DNA of 64,000 nt, taken from Rhodobacter sp. Its GTDB lineage: Bacteria > Pseudomonadota > Alphaproteobacteria > Rhodobacterales > Rhodobacteraceae. The position numbers and the translations under genes are program-made. Location of the stretch: positions 37,008 to 101,007 of the forward strand of contig JADCEL010000016.1 of NCBI GenBank assembly GCA_020250125.1, written 5' to 3'. The stretch's first letter is position 1; the number at the start of each line of letters is the position of its first letter. Below, piece by piece: positions 10,135-18,899 of this stretch. The notes below the pieces were generated by a model. The model was given only the letters and a program-made list of their open reading frames with translations. It was not told the DNA's origin and ran no database searches.

Positions 10135-10601
10135 TGGCCGAGAATCCGTCAGAAGTCATTGCAGGTGCTGCGGTTCTGGCCGCTGCTGTCGGCTTTCTGG
10201 TTTACGCCGGGCAAAGCACCGGCTTTACCGGCAATGCCGCCACTTATCCGCTGGTCGCCAGCTTCCGGTCTGTCGATGGGGTGACGGTGGGCACCGATGT
10301 GCGTCTTGCCGGCGTCAAGGTGGGCACCGTCACGGCGCTGGAGCTTAACCCGCAAACCTTCTTCGCCGATGCGACGATTTCGCTGCGCGATGATGTCCTG
10401 CTGCCTGATGACAGCACCATTCTGGTCTCGTCCGAAGGTTTGCTGGGCGGCAGCTTTATCGAGCTTCAGCCAGGCGGGTCTCTGGAAAATCTTGGTCCGG
10501 GCGACGAGATTGAAGATACGCAAGGCGCTGTCAGCGTGATCGCCCTGCTGATGAAATTCGTCGGCGCATCGGCATCGCCAACCCCCGCACCCGCCGAATG
10601 A
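10134..10601 (+). CDS. mlaD: MlaD-like MCE-domain lipid transport protein
   Basis: The 155-residue protein has an N-terminal membrane anchor (about residues 9-27) and a single MCE domain (TYPLVASFRSVDGVTVGTDV onward, with VRLAGVKVGTV and SSEGLLGGSFIEL). This is the layout of MlaD, the periplasmic ring subunit of the Mla phospholipid transporter. The other Mla subunits are not in this window, and no MlaE, MlaF or MlaB gene flanks it, which is common in this lineage. Its start is inside the upstream NDUFA12-like stop codon and its end overlaps the DUF2155 gene by 4 bases (ATGA), indicating tight co-translation. Confidence 0.85.
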   Translation: MAENPSEVIAGAAVLAAAVGFLVYAGQSTGFTGNAATYPLVASFRSVDGVTVGTDVRLAGVKVGTVTALELNPQTFFADATISLRDDVLLPDDSTILVSSEGLLGGSFIELQPGGSLENLGPGDEIEDTQGAVSVIALLMKFVGASASPTPAPAE

Positions 10602-10975
10602 CGCGCCTTGCCCTTTTGCTGTGCGTTCTGGCCCTGCCGGCCCTGGCGCAGACAACAGCCATTGCCCAGGCGCCGGGCGGTGTCGTGCGCTGGCTGGACA
10701 AGGTATCGGGTGATCTGGCGGATATCGATCTCGCGCGGGGGCAAAGCGTGGTCAAGGGCAGGCTGACCATCCAGCTTGATGAATGCCGCTATCCCTATGA
10801 TGACCCGGCGTCGAATGCCTATGCCCATCTGACGGTGGTTGACAGCCTGAACCACAACACGCCGGTCTTTTCCGGCTGGATGATTGCCAGCAGCCCGGCG
10901 CTGAGCGCGATGGACCATCCGCGCTATGACGTGTGGATATTGCGCTGCGATACCGAAGCAGCGGTGGGCGAATAA
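10598..10975 (+). CDS. DUF2155 exported protein
   Basis: The 125-residue protein has a clear cleavable signal peptide (MTRLALLLCVLALPALAQ). The mature part matches DUF2155, with VVRWLDKVSG, LDECRYPYDDPAS, FSGWMIASSPALSA and HPRYDVWILRC. In many alphaproteobacteria this family follows the NDUFA12 and MlaD-like genes and has no assigned function. Two conserved cysteines may form a disulfide in the periplasm. Its last 52 bases overlap the end of the convergent aat gene. Confidence 0.8.
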   Translation: MTRLALLLCVLALPALAQTTAIAQAPGGVVRWLDKVSGDLADIDLARGQSVVKGRLTIQLDECRYPYDDPASNAYAHLTVVDSLNHNTPVFSGWMIASSPALSAMDHPRYDVWILRCDTEAAVGE

Positions 10976-11568
10976 CCGGGCGGATCGAAGGTTGCCGTTT
11001 GGTGCAGTGCCGCGGCCAGCTGCGCGCGATATTCGGCGCGGCTGATCTCGACCGCGCCAAGGGATGCCAGATGCGCGGTCAGGAACTGCGTGTCAAACAG
11101 CGCAAAACCGCCCGCGCGCAACCGGTCCACCAGCCAGGCAAGGGCCACTTTCGACGCATCCCTGCGGCGCGAGAACATGCTTTCACCGAAAAACGCAGCC
11201 CCCAGCGCCACGCCGTACACGCCGCCGATCAGCGCATCCGCGTCCCAGACCTCCAGCGAATGGGCATGACCCGCCCGGTGCAGGGCAAGATACAGCGAAA
11301 AGATGTCGTCGTTGATCCAGGTCTCGTCCCGCCCGGCACAGCCCTGAACCACGCCGGAAAAGTCGCTGTCGGTCCGGATTGCATAATCCGAATGCAACAG
11401 GCGCCGCCGCAGGGACCGGGAAATGTGGAACCGGTTCAGGGGGATGATCCCGCGACGCTTCGGGTCGATCCAGTGGATCGACGGATCATCGCGGCGTTCC
11501 GCCATCGGAAAGATGCCGGCCGCATAGGCCCGCAGCAGAAGATCGGGCGTGATCGCCCCGCCCGTCAT
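10924..11568 (-). CDS. aat: Leucyl/phenylalanyl-tRNA--protein transferase
   Basis: The 214-residue enzyme attaches Leu or Phe from aminoacyl-tRNA to N-terminal Arg or Lys of proteins, creating N-degrons for the ClpAP/ClpS pathway. Typical family sequence is present: LLRAYAAGIFPMAE at the N-terminus, WIDPKRRGIIPL, ETWINDDI, HSLEVWD, GGVYGVALGAAFFGESMFS and LFDTQFLTAHLASLGA. ATG at 11568 gives the standard start; longer versions run into accC in another frame. It lies 49 bases after accC on the same strand and ends inside the convergent DUF2155 gene. Confidence 0.93.
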   Translation of the reverse strand: MTGGAITPDLLLRAYAAGIFPMAERRDDPSIHWIDPKRRGIIPLNRFHISRSLRRRLLHSDYAIRTDSDFSGVVQGCAGRDETWINDDIFSLYLALHRAGHAHSLEVWDADALIGGVYGVALGAAFFGESMFSRRRDASKVALAWLVDRLRAGGFALFDTQFLTAHLASLGAVEISRAEYRAQLAAALHQTATFDPPGYSPTAASVSQRNIHTS

Positions 11569-11617
11569 GCCAGGGGGTGGCCCGATCCGGACCGCCCGGC
11601 GATGATGCCCGTCCCGG

Positions 11618-12964
11618 TCAGCCGAGCTGCCTTGCCAGCCATTTTTCCAGCCAGTGGATGTTGTAATCCCCGTTCTGGATATCCGGCTCTGCCAGCAGGG
11701 CATGGAACAGCGGCACCGTGGTTTCGACCCCGTCCACGATCAGCTCGCCCAGCGCCCGGCGCAGCCGCGCCAGTGCTTCGTGGCGGTCGCGCCCGTGGAC
11801 AATCAGCTTGCCGATCAGGCTGTCGTAATAGGGCGGAATCGAATAGCCGCCGTACAGCGCCGAATCCATCCGCACACCCAGGCCCCCCGGCGCATGGAAC
11901 ACCTTCACCTTGCCGGGGCAGGGCACGAAGTTCGGCAGCTTTTCGGCGTTGATCCGCACTTCAATGGCATGGCCGCTGATTTCCAGCTCGTCCTGGGTGA
12001 ACGACATCGGCAGGCCTGCGGCGACACGGATCTGCTCGCGCACCAGATCAACGCCAAAGACCGCCTCTGTCACCGGATGCTCGACCTGAAGGCGCGTGTT
12101 CATTTCGATGAAGTAGAACTGCCCGTCCTCGAACAGGAATTCGACAGTGCCCGCCCCGGTGTAGTTGATCCGGGCGACCGCATCGGCACAGACCTTGCCG
12201 ATCCGCGCGCGCATCGCATCGGTGATCGCCGGTCCCGGCGCCTCTTCGAACACCTTCTGGTGGCGGCGCTGCAGGGAACAGTCGCGTTCGCCCAGATGCA
12301 CCGCCTGTCCCTTGCCGTCACCGAAGACCTGAATCTCGATGTGACGCGGGCGCTGGAGGTATTTCTCGATATAGACCTCGTCATTGCCGAAGGCCGCCTT
12401 GGCTTCGGACCGGGCGGTGCGGAAGGCAATCTCCAGCTCTGCCGCCGTCTGCGCCACCTTCATGCCGCGCCCGCCGCCGCCCGCAGTGGCCTTGATGATC
12501 ACCGGATAGCCGATGGCCGCCGCAACTGCGCCGGCGCTTTCGACATCGCCAACCCCGCCGTCCGATCCCGGCACGACCGGAATGCCAAGGGCCTTGGCGG
12601 TCTCCTTGGCGGTGATCTTGTCGCCCATGATGCGGATATGTTCGGCCGAGGGCCCGATGAAGACGATGTCATGATCTTCCAGCGCCTGGGCGAAGGCCGC
12701 GTTTTCGCTGAGAAAGCCATATCCCGGATGCACCGCGTCTGCCCCGGTGATCTCGCAGGCCGAAATGATCGCGGCCTTGTTCAGATAGCTTTCTGCCGAT
12801 GGGGCCGGCCCGATGCACACGCTTTCGTCCGCCATGCGCACATGCATGGCATCGGCATCGGCCGTGGAATGCACCGCGACCGAGGTGATGCCCATTTCGC
12901 GGCAGGCGCGGATGACGCGCAGCGCAATCTCGCCGCGATTGGCGATCAGGATCTTGTCGAACAT
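11618..12964 (-). CDS. accC: Acetyl-CoA carboxylase, biotin carboxylase subunit
   Basis: The 448-residue ATP-grasp enzyme carboxylates biotin carried on AccB, the first half-reaction of fatty acid synthesis. It starts [20 protein letters not shown] and contains the glycine-rich ATP loop [20 protein letters not shown] and [14 protein letters not shown]. An in-frame ATG at 12991 would overlap the accB stop by 4 bases. ATG at 12964 gives the canonical N-terminus and has a nearby AAGGACAGGG leader, so it is preferred. It is transcribed with accB upstream. Confidence 0.97.
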   Translation of the reverse strand: MFDKILIANRGEIALRVIRACREMGITSVAVHSTADADAMHVRMADESVCIGPAPSAESYLNKAAIISACEITGADAVHPGYGFLSENAAFAQALEDHDIVFIGPSAEHIRIMGDKITAKETAKALGIPVVPGSDGGVGDVESAGAVAAAIGYPVIIKATAGGGGRGMKVAQTAAELEIAFRTARSEAKAAFGNDEVYIEKYLQRPRHIEIQVFGDGKGQAVHLGERDCSLQRRHQKVFEEAPGPAITDAMRARIGKVCADAVARINYTGAGTVEFLFEDGQFYFIEMNTRLQVEHPVTEAVFGVDLVREQIRVAAGLPMSFTQDELEISGHAIEVRINAEKLPNFVPCPGKVKVFHAPGGLGVRMDSALYGGYSIPPYYDSLIGKLIVHGRDRHEALARLRRALGELIVDGVETTVPLFHALLAEPDIQNGDYNIHWLEKWLARQLG

Positions 12965-12987
12965 CGGGGCCCTGTCCTTTGCCGCGC

Positions 12988-13482
12988 TCATTCGATGATC
13001 ATCAGCGGCGCGCCGTATTCCACCGGGCTGCCATCTTCGACAACGATGCGGCGCACCGTTCCCGCACGCGGCGCCGGGATGTGGTTCATCGTCTTCATCG
13101 CCTCGATGATCAGAACCGTCTGGCCTTCGGTCACCTGCGCGCCGATGGCCACAAAGGGCGTCGCCCCCGGTTCGGCAGACAGATAGACCGTGCCCACCAT
13201 CGGCGAGGTGACGGCACCCGGATGCTGTGCCGGATCATCGGTGCCGGCCGCAGCGGGTGCCGCCGCCGGCCCGCCGGCAGGTGGCGCGGGCGCGTGGGGC
13301 AGCGGGGCAGGGGCCGCCGCATGGGTGGTGACGATATTCGCCTGCTTGACCACCCGCACATCCAGGCTGTCATCCTCGCCATATTCGCGCTTCACCGAAA
13401 GCTCGGTCAGACCGTTCTTGTTCAGCAACTCGGCAAGCGCCTGGATAAAGGCGACGTCCGCGTCGGTGGAATGTTTGCTCAT
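12988..13482 (-). CDS. accB: Acetyl-CoA carboxylase biotin carboxyl carrier protein
   Basis: The 164-residue carrier has an N-terminal domain, an Ala/Pro-rich flexible linker (about residues 55-88) and a C-terminal biotinyl domain. The biotin attachment site is EAMKTMN, with Lys130 modified by the biotin ligase encoded downstream of the nuo operon (birA). [10 protein letters not shown] and the thumb-region residues of BCCP are present. The gene is immediately upstream of accC. A candidate promoter lies about 90 bases upstream. Confidence 0.96.
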   Translation of the reverse strand: MSKHSTDADVAFIQALAELLNKNGLTELSVKREYGEDDSLDVRVVKQANIVTTHAAAPAPLPHAPAPPAGGPAAAPAAAGTDDPAQHPGAVTSPMVGTVYLSAEPGATPFVAIGAQVTEGQTVLIIEAMKTMNHIPAPRAGTVRRIVVEDGSPVEYGAPLMIIE

Positions 13483-13568
13483 GCCGTCCTCTGAGGGGTT
13501 CTTTTGCGGGCTTTTGGTGTTTGGTCCTGCACGGTCCCCGCAGGCTGGGCGAAGCCATGGCTGGGCCG

Positions 13569-13597
13569 CTTATACGCGACGGTGTCCGGGGTGAAAA
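13569..13597 (-). promoter_or_regulatory. Candidate accBC promoter
   Basis: On the minus strand TTTTCA (13592-13597) and TATAAG (13569-13574) are separated by 17 bases. The leader to accB would be about 80 bases. Confidence 0.45.
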
Positions 13598-13756
13598 GCG
13601 CCAGTTGCGGGGCATTCAAAGGGGGGACTTGCCTGAATCCCGGGCAGGTCCGGACAAAAGCGGGGGCATCCCCGCCTGCGGAAAATTTACCGTTTGATAA
13701 AAAAACTTCCCTGTGGCAGCTTTTCCGGCAAAGGCCATTGCCATGGGGGGTCCACC

Positions 13757-15097
13757 TTGTCCAACAGCCCGCTTACGCCCGGCGTGGTGCCGGGGCGCCT
13801 GCCCGCCGCCAGCTACCGCGATCATTTCGCCGACAAGGAGCCTGCCCTTGACCGGCACGAGGCGCATGTCGCTGCGGACCGCTGTTATTTCTGCCATGAT
13901 GCGCCCTGCATCACGGCCTGTCCCACCTCGATCGACATTCCCTTGTTCATCCGCCAGATTGCCACGGGCACGCCCGAGGCGGCGGCGCGCACGATCTTTG
14001 AACAGAATATCCTGGGCGGCATGTGCGCCCGCGTCTGTCCGACTGAACAGCTCTGCGAAGAGGCCTGCGTGCGCGAGGCCGCCGAAGGCAAGCCTGTGGA
14101 AATCGGCCGGTTGCAGCGCTTTGCCACCGACAGTCTGATGGCGCAGGGCGTGCATCCCTTTATCCGCAGCGCAGCGACCGGCAAGCGGGTGGCCGTTGTC
14201 GGTGCCGGCCCGGCCGGTCTTGCCGCAGCCCACCGGCTGGCCCTGCATGGCCACGAGGTCACGCTGTATGACGCCCGGCCAAAGGCGGGCGGGCTGAACG
14301 AATATGGCATCGCCGCCTACAAGGCCCCGAACGATTTTGCCCAGGCCGAGGTGAACTGGCTTTTGTCCATCGGGGGCATCCGCGTGGAAACCGGCCGCGC
14401 GCTGGGGCACGACCTGACGCTGGATGATCTGCGGTCGTCTTTCGACGCGGTGTTTCTGGGCATCGGCCTGTCTGGCGTCAACGCCCTGCGGGCCGAAGGC
14501 GAAGACCGCAGCCATGTTCAGGACGCCGTCGAATTCATCGCCACCCTGCGCCAGTGCGAAGACAAGGCCAGCCTGCCCGTCGGGCGTGACGTGGTGGTGA
14601 TCGGCGGCGGCATGACGGCTGTTGATGCGGCGGTGCAGTCAAAGCTTCTGGGCGCAGAGACGGTGACGATCGTCTATCGCCGCGGGCAGGACCGGATGAG
14701 CGCGTCGGGGCATGAGCAATCCCATGCCACCTCAAAGGGCGTGCGGATCATCACCGGGGCGGCACCGCTGCGGGTGCTGGGCAATGGCGCGGTTACGGGC
14801 GTGGAGTTTGCCTATACGGCCGATGGCCCCGATGGCCTGCGCCTGACGCCTGAGACCTTTGTGCTCAAGGCAGATCAGGTGTTCAGGGCCATTGGCCAGA
14901 CCCTGCGCGGCGCGCCTGCGGCGCTGCGGCTGGACGGTGGCAAGATCGCCGTCACCGGGGCCGGGCGGACATCGCTGCCCGGCGTCTGGGCGGGCGGCGA
15001 CTGTGCGGCGGGCGGCAATGACCTGACCGTGACAGCCGTTGCCGAAGGCCGCGATGCGGCGGAAGATATCCATGCAGCGCTGATGGCCGCACCATGA
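13757..15097 (+). CDS. pydA: Dihydropyrimidine dehydrogenase, NAD(P)H-binding Fe-S subunit (PydA/PreT)
   Basis: The 446-residue subunit works with PydB/PreA to reduce uracil and thymine. It has the N-terminal Fe-S Cys clusters of the glutamate-synthase small-subunit family (CYFCHDAPCITACPTS and MCARVCPTEQLCEEAC), a first dinucleotide fold at VAVVGAGPAGLAAA, a second at VVVIGGGMTAVDAA, and a C-terminal FAD motif WAGGDCAAGG. No ATG gives the family N-terminus. A TTG at 13757 begins LSNSPLTPGVVPGRL, which fits related proteins; the ATG at 13694 would add 21 unrelated residues. pydB lies downstream with a DedA gene between. An A+T-rich palindromic stretch sits about 65 bases upstream. Confidence 0.9.
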   Translation: MSNSPLTPGVVPGRLPAASYRDHFADKEPALDRHEAHVAADRCYFCHDAPCITACPTSIDIPLFIRQIATGTPEAAARTIFEQNILGGMCARVCPTEQLCEEACVREAAEGKPVEIGRLQRFATDSLMAQGVHPFIRSAATGKRVAVVGAGPAGLAAAHRLALHGHEVTLYDARPKAGGLNEYGIAAYKAPNDFAQAEVNWLLSIGGIRVETGRALGHDLTLDDLRSSFDAVFLGIGLSGVNALRAEGEDRSHVQDAVEFIATLRQCEDKASLPVGRDVVVIGGGMTAVDAAVQSKLLGAETVTIVYRRGQDRMSASGHEQSHATSKGVRIITGAAPLRVLGNGAVTGVEFAYTADGPDGLRLTPETFVLKADQVFRAIGQTLRGAPAALRLDGGKIAVTGAGRTSLPGVWAGGDCAAGGNDLTVTAVAEGRDAAEDIHAALMAAP

Positions 15098-15125
15098 CGC
15101 GATGGGTTCTGCGGGCCGAAAAGGT

Positions 15126-15144
15126 CACGCTCCAGTGGAGCGTG
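15126..15144. repeat. Short perfect palindrome after pydA
   Basis: CACGCTCCA (15126-15134) and TGGAGCGTG (15136-15144) are perfect inverted arms around one central base, 29 bases after the pydA stop. No T-run follows. It could be a protein-binding site or part of the structured region that continues downstream. Confidence 0.55.
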
Positions 15145-15210
15145 GCCCGGTCCGTTGCCCGGAGGCGCAAGCCGCAGGGCAAGGGGGGGTGGGCCGGGGA
15201 TACGGCTGGG

Positions 15211-15300
15211 AAATCCGGTCGCGCCTGCCTGGGCGGGCGCGGAAACGCGCCTGCCGGGGGCAGGCAGGCGCGGCCGGATTTGACGCGGGTCAAATCCGGC
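15211..15300. repeat. Nested and mutually exclusive hairpins between pydA and dedA
   Basis: Two 21-base arms (15211-15231 and 15261-15281) pair with one mismatch. They enclose a second stem (15232-15241 with 15246-15255, one mismatch) closed by a GAAA tetraloop. The right outer arm also forms a separate perfect 12-base hairpin with the next bases (15273-15284 with 15289-15300, loop GCGG). AAATCCGG therefore occurs in arms that can pair in two alternative ways. This could be a REP-like element, a processing or stability structure, or an attenuator. Confidence 0.7.
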
Positions 15301-15382
15301 AAGAAAGTGAACGAATTCAAGTCAACTGAATCTCAGAACATCTCAATTCCCGACACTTCACACCCCCGGCCAAAGGCAGCAC

Positions 15383-15919
15383 ATGGACGCGCTCATCGAC
15401 CGACTGATCGGGTTTCTCGAAGCCAACCGGGACTGGGCCTTCTGGATCGCCCTGGTCTTTGCGGCGGCAGAGAATACCGCCTTTCTGTCCATCGCCATTC
15501 CTTCGACCGCCATTCTGGTGGGCGTGGGGGCGCTGGTGGCCACCGGCGCGCTCAGCTTTCCCCCGATCTTCTTCGGGGCGGCGCTGGGTGCGGTGATCGG
15601 CTCCACCTTTTCGTGGTGGCTGGGAATGCGCTATGGCGACCGCATCCTGTCGCTCTGGCCGCTGCGCGATCATCCCGATCTGGTGGACCGCGGGCGGGAC
15701 AGCTTTGCAAAATGGGGCCCCCTGGCCATCATCATCGGGCATTTCTTCGGCCCGCTGCGCCCCGTGGTCTTTCTGATGTGCGGCATGGCTGCGATGCCGT
15801 TCTGGTGGTTCCAGCTGTTCAACGTGACCGGGTCTGTGGCCTGGGCCTTCATCGTGCCGAAAACCGGCGAGGTTGGCGGCCTGATCATCGGCTGGATCTG
15901 GTCGCTGTTTGGCGCCTGA
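15383..15919 (+). CDS. DedA-family membrane protein
   Basis: The 178-residue integral membrane protein shows the DedA/SNARE-associated fold: hydrophobic segments near residues 18-50 and 52-75, the re-entrant motif GHFFGPLRPVVFLMCGMAAM (about 133-152) with its conserved Gly-Pro-Arg core, and a C-terminal helix. DedA proteins translocate phospholipids or maintain envelope and proton-motive force. The gene lies between pydA and pydB in the same direction, an unexpected place for this family. Confidence 0.85.
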   Translation: MDALIDRLIGFLEANRDWAFWIALVFAAAENTAFLSIAIPSTAILVGVGALVATGALSFPPIFFGAALGAVIGSTFSWWLGMRYGDRILSLWPLRDHPDLVDRGRDSFAKWGPLAIIIGHFFGPLRPVVFLMCGMAAMPFWWFQLFNVTGSVAWAFIVPKTGEVGGLIIGWIWSLFGA

Positions 15920-16005
15920 CGTTCCCGCTTTCCCTGTCTGCATCCCCGATCCGCACCTGCGCCGCCCCCCGGCGGCGCGCGCGTCGCCTGTCATAGGAGG
16001 CTTCC

Positions 16006-17307
16006 ATGGCCGATCTGCGTTCCGACTTCATTGGCATCAAATCCCCCAACCCCTTCTGGCTGGCCTCGGCCCCGCCGACGGACAAGGAATACAACGTCCG
16101 CCGTGCGTTCGAGGCGGGCTGGGGCGGCGTGGTGTGGAAAACGCTTGGCTCCGAAGGCCCGCCCATCGTCAACGTCAACGGCCCGCGCTATGGCGCGGTC
16201 TGGGGGGCCGACCGCCGCCTGCTGGGCCTGAACAACATCGAACTGATCACCGACCGCCCGCTGGAGGTGAACCTGCGCGAGATCAGGCAGGTCAAGCGCG
16301 ACTGGCCCGACCGCGCCATGATCATCAGCCTGATGGTGCCCTGTGATGAGGAGTCGTGGAAAGACATCCTGACGCGCATCGAAGATACCGGGGCCGACGG
16401 GGTGGAGCTGAACTTTGGCTGTCCGCATGGCATGGCCGAACGCGGCATGGGGTCTGCCGTGGGGCAGGTGCCCGAATACATCGAAATGGTGACGCGCTGG
16501 GTCAAGCAATACTCCCGCATGCCCTGCATTGTGAAGCTGACGCCCAACGTCACCTCGATCCTGCCGCCGGCCATGGCGGCGCATCGCGGCGGGGCCGATG
16601 CCGTGTCGCTGATCAACACGGTGAAATCGATCACCAATGTCGATCTGGATCAATTCTCGCCCTTCCCGATGATCGACGGCAAGGGCAGCCATGGCGGCTA
16701 TTGCGGCCCGGCGGTGAAGCCCATCGCGCTGAACATGGTGGCCGAAATTGCCCGGAACCGGGAAACCCGCACCCTGCCCATTTCCGGCATCGGCGGGGTC
16801 ACGACCTGGCGCGACGCGGCGGAATTCCTGGCGCTGGGGGCGGGCAATGTGCAGGTCTGCACGGCGGCGATGACCTATGGCTTCAAGATCGTGCAGGAAA
16901 TGATTTCCGGCCTGTCGCAGTACCTGGATGAAAAGGACATGGCCCTGTCCGACCTGATCGGGCGCGCGGTGCCGAACTTTGTCGAATGGCAGGACCTGAA
17001 CCTGAACTACGTGACCAAGGCCCGGATCAACCCCGATACCTGCATCGGCTGCGGCCGCTGCTATGCCGCCTGCGAAGACACCAGCCACCAAGCCATCGCC
17101 ATGAAGCCGGGCCGCGTGTTCGAGGTGATCGATGCCGAATGCGTCGCCTGCAACCTGTGCGTCAACGTCTGCCCGGTGGAGGATTGCATCACCATGGAAG
17201 AACTGCCCCAGGGGGCGCTGGACCCGCGCACGGGGCGCAGGGTGACGGGGTACGGGAACTGGACGGAACATCCGAACAATCCCGCCGCAGTGAAGGCGGC
17301 GGAGTAG
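16006..17307 (+). CDS. pydB: Dihydropyrimidine dehydrogenase, catalytic subunit (PydB/PreA)
   Basis: The 433-residue enzyme carries the FMN site where uracil or thymine is reduced to the dihydro form, the first step of reductive pyrimidine degradation. The N-terminal FMN-binding barrel contains NPFWLASAPPT, ELNFGCPHGM with the conserved Cys, and ISGIGGVTTW. The C-terminus has two 4Fe-4S motifs, CIGCGRCYAAC and CVACNLCVNVCP. A GGAGG box precedes the ATG by 6 bases. It pairs with PydA. The later pathway enzymes (hydantoinase, beta-ureidopropionase) are not in the window. Confidence 0.95.
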   Translation: MADLRSDFIGIKSPNPFWLASAPPTDKEYNVRRAFEAGWGGVVWKTLGSEGPPIVNVNGPRYGAVWGADRRLLGLNNIELITDRPLEVNLREIRQVKRDWPDRAMIISLMVPCDEESWKDILTRIEDTGADGVELNFGCPHGMAERGMGSAVGQVPEYIEMVTRWVKQYSRMPCIVKLTPNVTSILPPAMAAHRGGADAVSLINTVKSITNVDLDQFSPFPMIDGKGSHGGYCGPAVKPIALNMVAEIARNRETRTLPISGIGGVTTWRDAAEFLALGAGNVQVCTAAMTYGFKIVQEMISGLSQYLDEKDMALSDLIGRAVPNFVEWQDLNLNYVTKARINPDTCIGCGRCYAACEDTSHQAIAMKPGRVFEVIDAECVACNLCVNVCPVEDCITMEELPQGALDPRTGRRVTGYGNWTEHPNNPAAVKAAE

Positions 17308-17657
17308 GGCCTGTCCGTGGTATTCTGTGCGTGCCACTCTGCTTGTGTTGCAGACGCCTGACAGGATGCTCAAAGCGCATGTTCCCCGCCTGCCAGGCGG
17401 GAGAATCTTCCTGATCCGGGGGAAAGGGGCTTGCCGTTCCGGGCGGGCAGGGAAGCACGCCGCGTTTCCCTGCCGGTCAGGCTCCTCCGTCGCATGGGGA
17501 CCGGTCCCGCCGGGCCGGGGCGGTGGCTCCGGCCAGACCGCGTGGGGCGCGCGCAGGCGGAACGGCTTCCTGCTTTCCGGGTCCGGCAGCCAGGGCACTT
17601 GGCACTTCTTGCGCAGCTTGTTAGACCCTGGGCGGCAGCGCAACAGCGGACAATCCC
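17308..17657. other. 350-base gap with palindromes and a possible promoter
   Basis: No convincing gene is present. The gap contains a 7-base-arm hairpin in CCCGCCTGCCAGGCGGG near 17392, and a longer inverted repeat pairing GGCAGGGAA (17446-17454) with TTCCCTGCC (17466-17474). These could end pydB transcription, although no T-run follows. Near the MFS gene, TTGGCA (17599-17604) and TTAGAC (17621-17626), 16 bases apart, form a weak promoter candidate. Confidence 0.5.
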
Positions 17658-18899
17658 ATGCAGGCCCCGGCCCCGTCCCGTCACGCGGTGACCTTTGTTC
17701 TGATCACCGTGCTCTTGGACATGGTGGGCTTCGGCCTGATCATGCCGGTCTTGCCCGGCCTGATCGAAGAGGTGCAGGGCGTGGGCCTGGCGGATGCCGC
17801 CTTCATCGGCGGCTGGATGCTTTTCGCCTTTTCCATCATGCAATTCGCCTTCAGCCCGCTGATGGGCAACCTGAGCGACCGGTTCGGGCGCCGGCCCCTG
17901 CTGCTGCTGTCGATTTTCGGGCTGTTCGTCGATTACCTGTTTTCCGCCTTTGCCCCGTCGGTCTTCTGGCTGTTCGTCGGGCGGGTCGTGGCGGGGCTGT
18001 GCGGGTCATCCTATGTCATTGCCAATGCCTATATCGCCGATGTGACGCCGCCCGAAGGGCGGGCAAAGGCTTACGGGCTGATGGGGGCGGCCTTTGGCGT
18101 TGGGTTCGTTCTTGGCCCGGCGATCGGCGGGCTGCTGGGCGAATTCGGCACGCGGGTGCCGTTCTTCGTCGCCGCCGGATTGGCCGCCTGCAACCTTGTC
18201 TATGGCTGGTTCGTGCTGCCGGAAACGCTTGCCCCCGAAAAGCGTCGCGCCTTTGAGTGGCGGCGCGCCAATCCCTTCGGCACGCTGGCCGTGTTCCGGC
18301 GCTATAGCGGTGTGCTGCCGCTGTGCGGGGTCCTGTTCATCTACTTCTTCGCCAGCTCGGTCTATCCGGCGATCTGGCCCTTCTGGGGCATGGCGAAATT
18401 CGACTGGAGCGTGGCCATGGTGGGGGTGTCGCTGGCGGCCTTCGGCCTGATCACCGCGTTCTTCCAGGGCGTGCTGACCGGCCCGCTGGTGGCCCGCTTT
18501 GGCGAGTATCGCGTGGCGCTGTTCGGGCTGATCATCGCGGTGGTCTCGGCGGCGGGCTACGGGCTGGTGGGCACGCTGGCCGGGGTGCTGATCCTGCTGG
18601 TGATCCACGGGCCGGAAGGCTTTGTGCATCCGATGCTGACCGCGATGCTGTCCAGGGCCGTGCCGGAAGATGCCCAAGGCGAATTGCAGGGCGGGCTGTC
18701 ATCGGTCATGAACATCGCCATGCTGCTGGGGACTGTGGTGTTTTCGCAGATCTTCGGGCATTTCATGCAGCCGGATGCAATCATCCAGTCGCCTGATGTT
18801 GCGATGTATGTGGCGGCGGCGGTGCTGGTGCTGGCCTTGGGGCTGTTCGTGGCGACAGCGCGGGCGCATCCGCAGGGCCAGAGCCGGGGAGTGGATTGA
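17658..18899 (+). CDS. MFS exporter, TetA-like (TCR) family
   Basis: The 413-residue, 12-helix transporter has the drug:H+ antiporter layout: MVGFGLIMPVLPG in helix 1, motif A GNLSDRFGRRP (residues 70-80) in the first cytoplasmic loop, and GPAIGGLLGEFGTR matching motif C. It resembles tetracycline-exporter-like MFS proteins widely present in Rhodobacteraceae; the substrate cannot be read from sequence. Its stop overlaps the ATG of the aminotransferase gene by one base (TGATG), so the two are translationally coupled and may act on the same small molecule. Confidence 0.85.
   Translation: MQAPAPSRHAVTFVLITVLLDMVGFGLIMPVLPGLIEEVQGVGLADAAFIGGWMLFAFSIMQFAFSPLMGNLSDRFGRRPLLLLSIFGLFVDYLFSAFAPSVFWLFVGRVVAGLCGSSYVIANAYIADVTPPEGRAKAYGLMGAAFGVGFVLGPAIGGLLGEFGTRVPFFVAAGLAACNLVYGWFVLPETLAPEKRRAFEWRRANPFGTLAVFRRYSGVLPLCGVLFIYFFASSVYPAIWPFWGMAKFDWSVAMVGVSLAAFGLITAFFQGVLTGPLVARFGEYRVALFGLIIAVVSAAGYGLVGTLAGVLILLVIHGPEGFVHPMLTAMLSRAVPEDAQGELQGGLSSVMNIAMLLGTVVFSQIFGHFMQPDAIIQSPDVAMYVAAAVLVLALGLFVATARAHPQGQSRGVD

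Noticed and set aside
15094..15996. A 300-codon plus-strand frame spanning the pydA-dedA gap
   Set aside because: It overlaps the DedA gene in another frame and is read through the hairpin region; no motif is seen.
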